Source: Crambe crambe
Taxonomy: Eukaryota > Porifera > Demospongiae > Poecilosclerida > Crambeidae
Length of the DNA stretch: 64,000 bases
Direction: 5' to 3'
Assembly (NCBI GenBank): GCA_963924555.1
Contig: OZ004586.1
Span: 2,996,501-3,060,500, forward strand
Positions within the stretch are counted from its first letter, which is position 1. Each line of letters starts with the position of its first letter. This document shows positions 59,401 through 64,000 of this stretch, piece by piece. A program made the translations under genes and the position numbers. The notes beneath the pieces were generated by a model. It worked only from the letters and a program-made list of their open reading frames with translations, searched no databases and was not told the origin of the DNA.

Positions 59401-62400
59401 TTGAGATCCAACCTGATGGCACTCTAGTGATAGCCTCAGCTGAGCTCAGACACAATGGAGTGTATAAGTTATTGGCAAGGAACAGCAGTGGTGCAACTGA
59501 AAGAGAGCTCAACCTTACTGTCCAACAGGAAGGTGAAGAGAAAATTGCTCCCTCAAAGGAGAACATAGAGGTTGACTTCACAGCTGTACCAGTGGCTGAC
59601 TTTGGGGATTATGTGGCAAAGAATCATTCCCAGTCAGATGCAGGGTTCAGAAAACTGTACGAAGTAAGTTCAGAGATTAATTATACACAGTTGTCAGTCT
59701 ATTCTGACTCATGAAATTGCACATGCCTGAATCACATCAGATTTCAGGATTGATCAATATGCACTGTCAATCTTAGAGTCTTGATAGTGGTGATGAGCAT
59801 CCTAAAACTGTCGGACTCTGCAAAGAAAACAAGAAACTGAATCGATTTGCTAATATCACTGTGTGTAAGTGGTTTTAATCAGTCTGTACAATAAATAATC
59901 ATTTTTACAATGCCATGCATGTCTCATGTAGATGACCATAATCGTATAATACTCAATGCCCTACCAGAATATGAAGATTGTCAGAGAGAATTCATCAATG
60001 CTTGCTATGTCGATGTACGTATGTAAAAAAGGTCTTACAGTTGAACTTCCGAATAATGGACACACTTGGGACCCCATAGTAGAGAGGTTGTCCTCTTTTG
60101 GAGGTTATTTTATATATAGAGTATAATTATTATAAAGGTTTACTTTTAGTTTATCATTAATTTTATTGAGGAATTTGTCCTCTTTCGGTGTGTCCTCCAT
60201 CGGAGATTCCATTGTAATGCATGCATAATATGTGATCCTAGCAATAATTATGTCAAATTAGTTTTGAGTGATTGTTTTTGTTATTGATTTCATTGTAGGG
60301 ATATTCACAGCTACGAAGATTCATAACAACTCAAGGTATGTACATATACTCAACAAATACATTAATTTTCATGATGACAGTTGATTAATTTACTTTAAAG
60401 CAACATTTCTGGGAACCATGACAAACTAATAATATGTAGTTTGATCCAATAAATAAACAGTCCCTTGCTCTGTGCATAGACATTTACTCATCATGCTTAA
60501 CCCAAAATATAGATTATATTAGCAGAACATAATCATCATGATACAAGGAACGATTGGAATGTATAAAGATCACATACTTATTAGGGTTCTATCTAGGATT
60601 TTTGCGTGGGAAAATTTTTGCCTTTTTTTAGATATATTGTTGGGATTTACAGATTATCGTATTGGCTTATTCATTTCTCTCCATGCATGCACATTATTAA
60701 AGTGGCATGGTATAACCTCCTCATAATCTTAACTTTAAGATGACACAGAATAATTACAAGACTCACTGACTACATACATAAACTCCAATGATTGTATACG
60801 TAGGTCCTAAAGACCGCACTCTTGTTGATTTTTGGCGACTAATTTGGCAGGAGAGACCTCTGACCATTGTCATGGTAACCAACATCAAGGAAGGCAACAA
60901 GGTCAAGTGCCAGCAGTACTGGCCAGATAGTGGAAGCAAGCACTTCGGCCACTTCAAGGTCACCCTGGTGGAATACCAGGTGTTTGCTGACTATGTCATC
61001 AGGACACTGCAAGTTACTGTGAGGCATGCTATTATCTCATACATACAAATGAACATGGTCTTTCTATGCAGTTAGAAGGCAGTTCTGCAAGTCGTCCTTG
61101 GAAATTGAAGCAGTTTCACTTCACGTCCTGGCCTGATCATGGAGTGCCTGAGTATGCCACTTCAATGCTGTCCTTTCATCGCAGGATCCTCTCACAGCAC
61201 AGGAGTAGCAAAGGTCCAATGATAGTCCATTGCAGGTGAGAGATACATGCATAACTAGATAGTAATTTTCTGTGCAAATTAAAATTATCACAACCTATAA
61301 TCGCTACTTGCAGTTTACTTACATAGGCTCTATTCAGTGTTCCAATTTGTTTTGCTAATTGCATATGCTGGTACTTGAGATAACCCACAAAGCAAACCTC
61401 CATTAGTGTCCATGAAGTCACAATAATCATTGTATGATTTTTTTAGAAAGCACACAGTTTACTTCACTATAGCTAAGAGTATAAACATAAACACATGTAG
61501 GGGTACTTAGTATTGCCTTCAATGGTAAATAGTTGACCAGTGAATCTCAATTAGAACTATAGCAAGCACATAATATGTATAGACATGCACTTGTCATAGG
61601 GCAAAGGTATATGTCATAGCATGTCAGGCAGTTGAAAGAGATGTGTATGAACTACCTCCTTCTAAGGAATGATATCATTATTAGCTATCTCATAATTGTA
61701 TACTTAATCAATTTCGTTATCTGCATTGTACACAGTGCTGGTGTTGGACGTACTGGTACTTTCATTTGCATCGACAATGTTCTGGAGCAGGTCAAGAAGG
61801 AAAACAAAGTGGACATTGCAGGGACCATCAATAAGTTGAGGCATCAGCGCATGAAGATGGTCCAAACTCCAGTAAGTAGTTACCTCCCCATGATGGAGCT
61901 CCCAATAAACACGGATGCATATGCACACATAATTGGAGGTTTGGTGGTTAATGAGGCATCCATTCCTACCACATCACAAAACCACACTACATATATGTAC
62001 CTAATGGATGCACCCTTACCCTTTAGCTATGGCTCATAAGATTTGTTTTGATTGAACTGTATACGTAGGTAGTGACTTACAGGATCACAGGAACCTCCTC
62101 TTCATATTATACAGAATACAGGGGTGTATCCACAGAATTTTGAGCAGTCCAGTGTGCTTGTGTGTGGAAAAAATTTTGGATGGACATGCCCTTTCCTCTT
62201 TATCACTTTTATAAAGAGTTTTGATAGTGCAAAAAGGCATCAATGAACTTTTTTAGCTATAACCATGTCCAATCTGTGAGATCTCGATGAAAATTAAAAT
62301 TGTTATGGGTCATGGTGGGGATAAAAAAAGTGGTCCGGTAAAAACCGGACCAACCAGAGTGGTGGATACACCCCTGGAATATCAGCTGCTTCACTGTTAC

Positions 62401-64000
62401 GATTATACAAAATATAGCAGCTGCTTCATGCAGTTGTGTAAACCATTACAAAGTGCTCTCCCCCAAACCTTCCAACAATCATGAATAACCTGCCGGCAAT
62501 GGACAGTAGAACTGCATGTGCTTGTATACAACATAATTTCTAGCTACGTACACCTTAACTGATCTATATAGGAGCAGTATATCTTCATCCATGATGCCAT
62601 CTTGGAGTCAGTGATGTGTGGGGACACTGAGATAAACAGTAGTAACCTCAGGGCTGCTTTGAACAAGTTAAACAAACAGAGTGGGAGAGATCAAACAACA
62701 AACATGGCCACACAATTCAAGGTAATGCTCTATACAATAACAGAGGAAACTCCAAATAATGGACACTCTTGGGACCCAGCATTTTGTCCTTTGTAGCTTG
62801 TCTGAGAGGTTGTCCTCTTTGGAAAGTGTACATACATATAAATGTATTTTAAGTTGAGAGGTTTGTCCTCTTTCAGAGTGACCTTTATCTAATCACAAGA
62901 TTCATGTACAATAAATTCAATGATAAAGAATTTTTCATTGTATCAGGTATTGGATCTTGTATCTCCTAAACAGAGTGATGCCATATGCACTGCTGCACTT
63001 CAGCATCCTGATAAAAACCGCTCCATGGAATTCGTACCATGTGAGTATACGTAGCTATACTGGGTTCAATTTGAATTCTTAAAATTGGAAATACAATCCC
63101 AAAGAGAAGGTCAAATCATGATATTGCATCATTATTTGCAGCTGATAAGCACCGTGTGATTTTGAGTGGAGAGTATCCTGACTACATACATGCTGTTGCT
63201 GCCAATGTAAGCTCATAAGGGCAAGTAGAGTGAGAATTGTTTTCACAGTACCATATTTTTGTATGCTACATTGATTTTGTCCTAACATTGTTAATCACGT
63301 CTTCACATCTCAGACACATAAGGTTGCTTATAAGTAGCTAAGGAGTGAGGGAGTTTTCTACAATAATAATCATCATAATTTTTCATGCTACATTAATTTC
63401 ATCCTAGCACTGTTAAATTCACCATATTTCAGCTTAGACATACGTACAATTATATTCATACAGGCCTATAAGCAAAAGAAGGCTTATATCATAGCAGAGG
63501 GTCCAATGTCCTCTACTGTCAGAAACATGTGGAAAGTTATCTGTGATAGGAAGTGTGGAGCAGTCATCATGTTGTCTGACCTTATTGAGAATGGAATGGT
63601 GTGTTTATACATGTTTACATTACACAACAAGCAACATTTACACAACAGGCTACATTTACACAACAGGCTACATTTACACAACAGGCTACATTTACGCAAC
63701 AGGCTACATTTACACAACAGGCTAGCTAAATAAACAATAATTCAACAGTTGATAGTAAAACAGTTGTTCTAATGAGTAATAATGACCTTCCCATGCAAGG
63801 TTAATCTGTATAACTTCAGGGGTTAAGAGGAGAACTGCTCCTTACCAAGATAGCTATAAGTAACACAATCCTTCCACAACCAAGGTTGACTTGTCATAGT
63901 GATGGCAATGGCTTGCAAGTGTATAGCTAGAACTTTTATAATTAAATGTATGGCTAATGTATGGATATGTATGATGATATTAATACAGGAGAGTAGTTGC
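56402..64000 (+). CDS. Receptor-type tyrosine phosphatase with five FN3 and a cytoplasmic Ig domain (copy 3), partial
   Basis: The signal exon 56402-56468 ([20 protein letters not shown]) resembles that of the pseudogene at 42928. FN3 exons are 57190-57453, 57509-57817, 57881-58168, 58228-58512 and 58566-58850; helix 58912-59047, then 59107-59198, Ig 59260-59663, 59777-59864, 59932-60014, 60299-60335, 60804-61018, 61072-61235, 61736-61871, 62572-62721 (D1), 62947-63040, 63142-63206, 63464-63598 and 63989 onward (D2). Phases agree and no frame fault was found, unlike copy 1. D1 has [17 protein letters not shown] and QTPEQY. The phosphatase half is closer to copy 1 than to copy 2, including introns. 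D2 runs out of the window. Intron 15 carries a hAT-like MITE. Confidence 0.88.
56469..57189 (+). other. Intron 1 of phosphatase receptor copy 3
   Basis: Longer than the matching introns of copies 1 and 2. Bases about 56840-57020 are GC-richer (GGGCGGAACGCCC, CCCGGAAGTAGGGGAGG, GATCCCGGCACTGCGCCTCGG) and look like an inserted short element, but I found no paired ends. Confidence 0.4.
62119..62376. mobile_element. hAT-like MITE, CAGGGGTG ends, 5-bp target duplication, copy 2 (intron 15)
   Basis: CAGGGGTGTATCCACAGAAT at the left and GTGGATACACCCCTG at the right are inverted; GAATA flanks both (62114-62118, 62377-62381). It holds GTCCGGTAAAAACCGGAC. Same family as 26406-26647 in opposite orientation. 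Confidence 0.75.
63619..63722. repeat. 18-bp minisatellite in intron 19 of copy 3
   Basis: About six copies of ACACAACAGGCTACATTT. The matching intron of copy 1 (about 20538-20575) has only two, so the array expanded after duplication. Confidence 0.8.

Noticed and set aside
63484..63733. Repetitive short peptides and possible CRISPR-like array
   Set aside because: Tandem 18-bp minisatellite without spacers, in an intron of an animal gene.
1..64000. tRNA, rRNA and bacterial-type signals
   Set aside because: No cloverleaf or rRNA sequence was recognised and the genes are spliced; ribosome-binding sites and operons do not apply.

Overview
The window is animal nuclear DNA with small spliced exons, AT-rich introns and many mobile elements. 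Receptor tyrosine phosphatases with fibronectin type III (FN3) ectodomains, very compact genes and element types common in sponges suggest a demosponge such as Amphimedon. That assignment is an inference.

The backbone is a tandem family of receptor genes on the + strand. Each FN3 domain is one phase 1-1 exon, and five FN3 exons follow a signal-peptide exon. Two kinds of gene share this ectodomain. Long genes (13601-21761, 29231-37821, and 56402 to beyond the window end) continue into a transmembrane helix, a cytoplasmic Ig domain without cysteines, a probably active tyrosine phosphatase domain (D1) and an altered second one (D2). Short genes (22590-25436 intact; 5227-7668, 26293-28505 and 42928-44775 broken) end in a transmembrane helix and a tail of about 50 residues with YxxV/YxxI motifs. 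This resembles a paired-receptor cluster, in which phosphatase and phosphotyrosine-tail receptors share one ectodomain. An unrelated Ig/FN3-like secreted or membrane gene lies at 39860-41807.

Mobile elements fill the gaps. 1-5217: a minus-strand Ty3/gypsy-like element (LTR, leader, gag, start of protease), interrupted by a 3.8 kb DNA transposon with 7-bp target duplications and a coiled-coil/tudor-like gene. 9095-12460: a poly(A) retrotransposon with an exact 11-bp target duplication and an internal inversion. 26406-27777: a hAT-like MITE, an LTR with gag start and a foldback element inside a dead receptor gene. 45402-46576 and 50554-55638: two elements whose ends begin TAGTCT and which are flanked by 9-bp duplications; the larger carries a DUF6589-like protein and a RecQ-like helicase in convergent orientation. 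46640-49550: a gypsy integrase broken by two further insertions. Three long, nearly perfect palindromes (1270-1720, 7781-8107, 41807-42042) are also present.

Exon boundaries were read by eye from GT/AG sites, reading phase and comparison of the paralogues. The 29231-37821 gene sums to exactly 1262 codons and the 22590-25436 gene to 612, which supports the models. No tRNA, rRNA or CRISPR array was seen.
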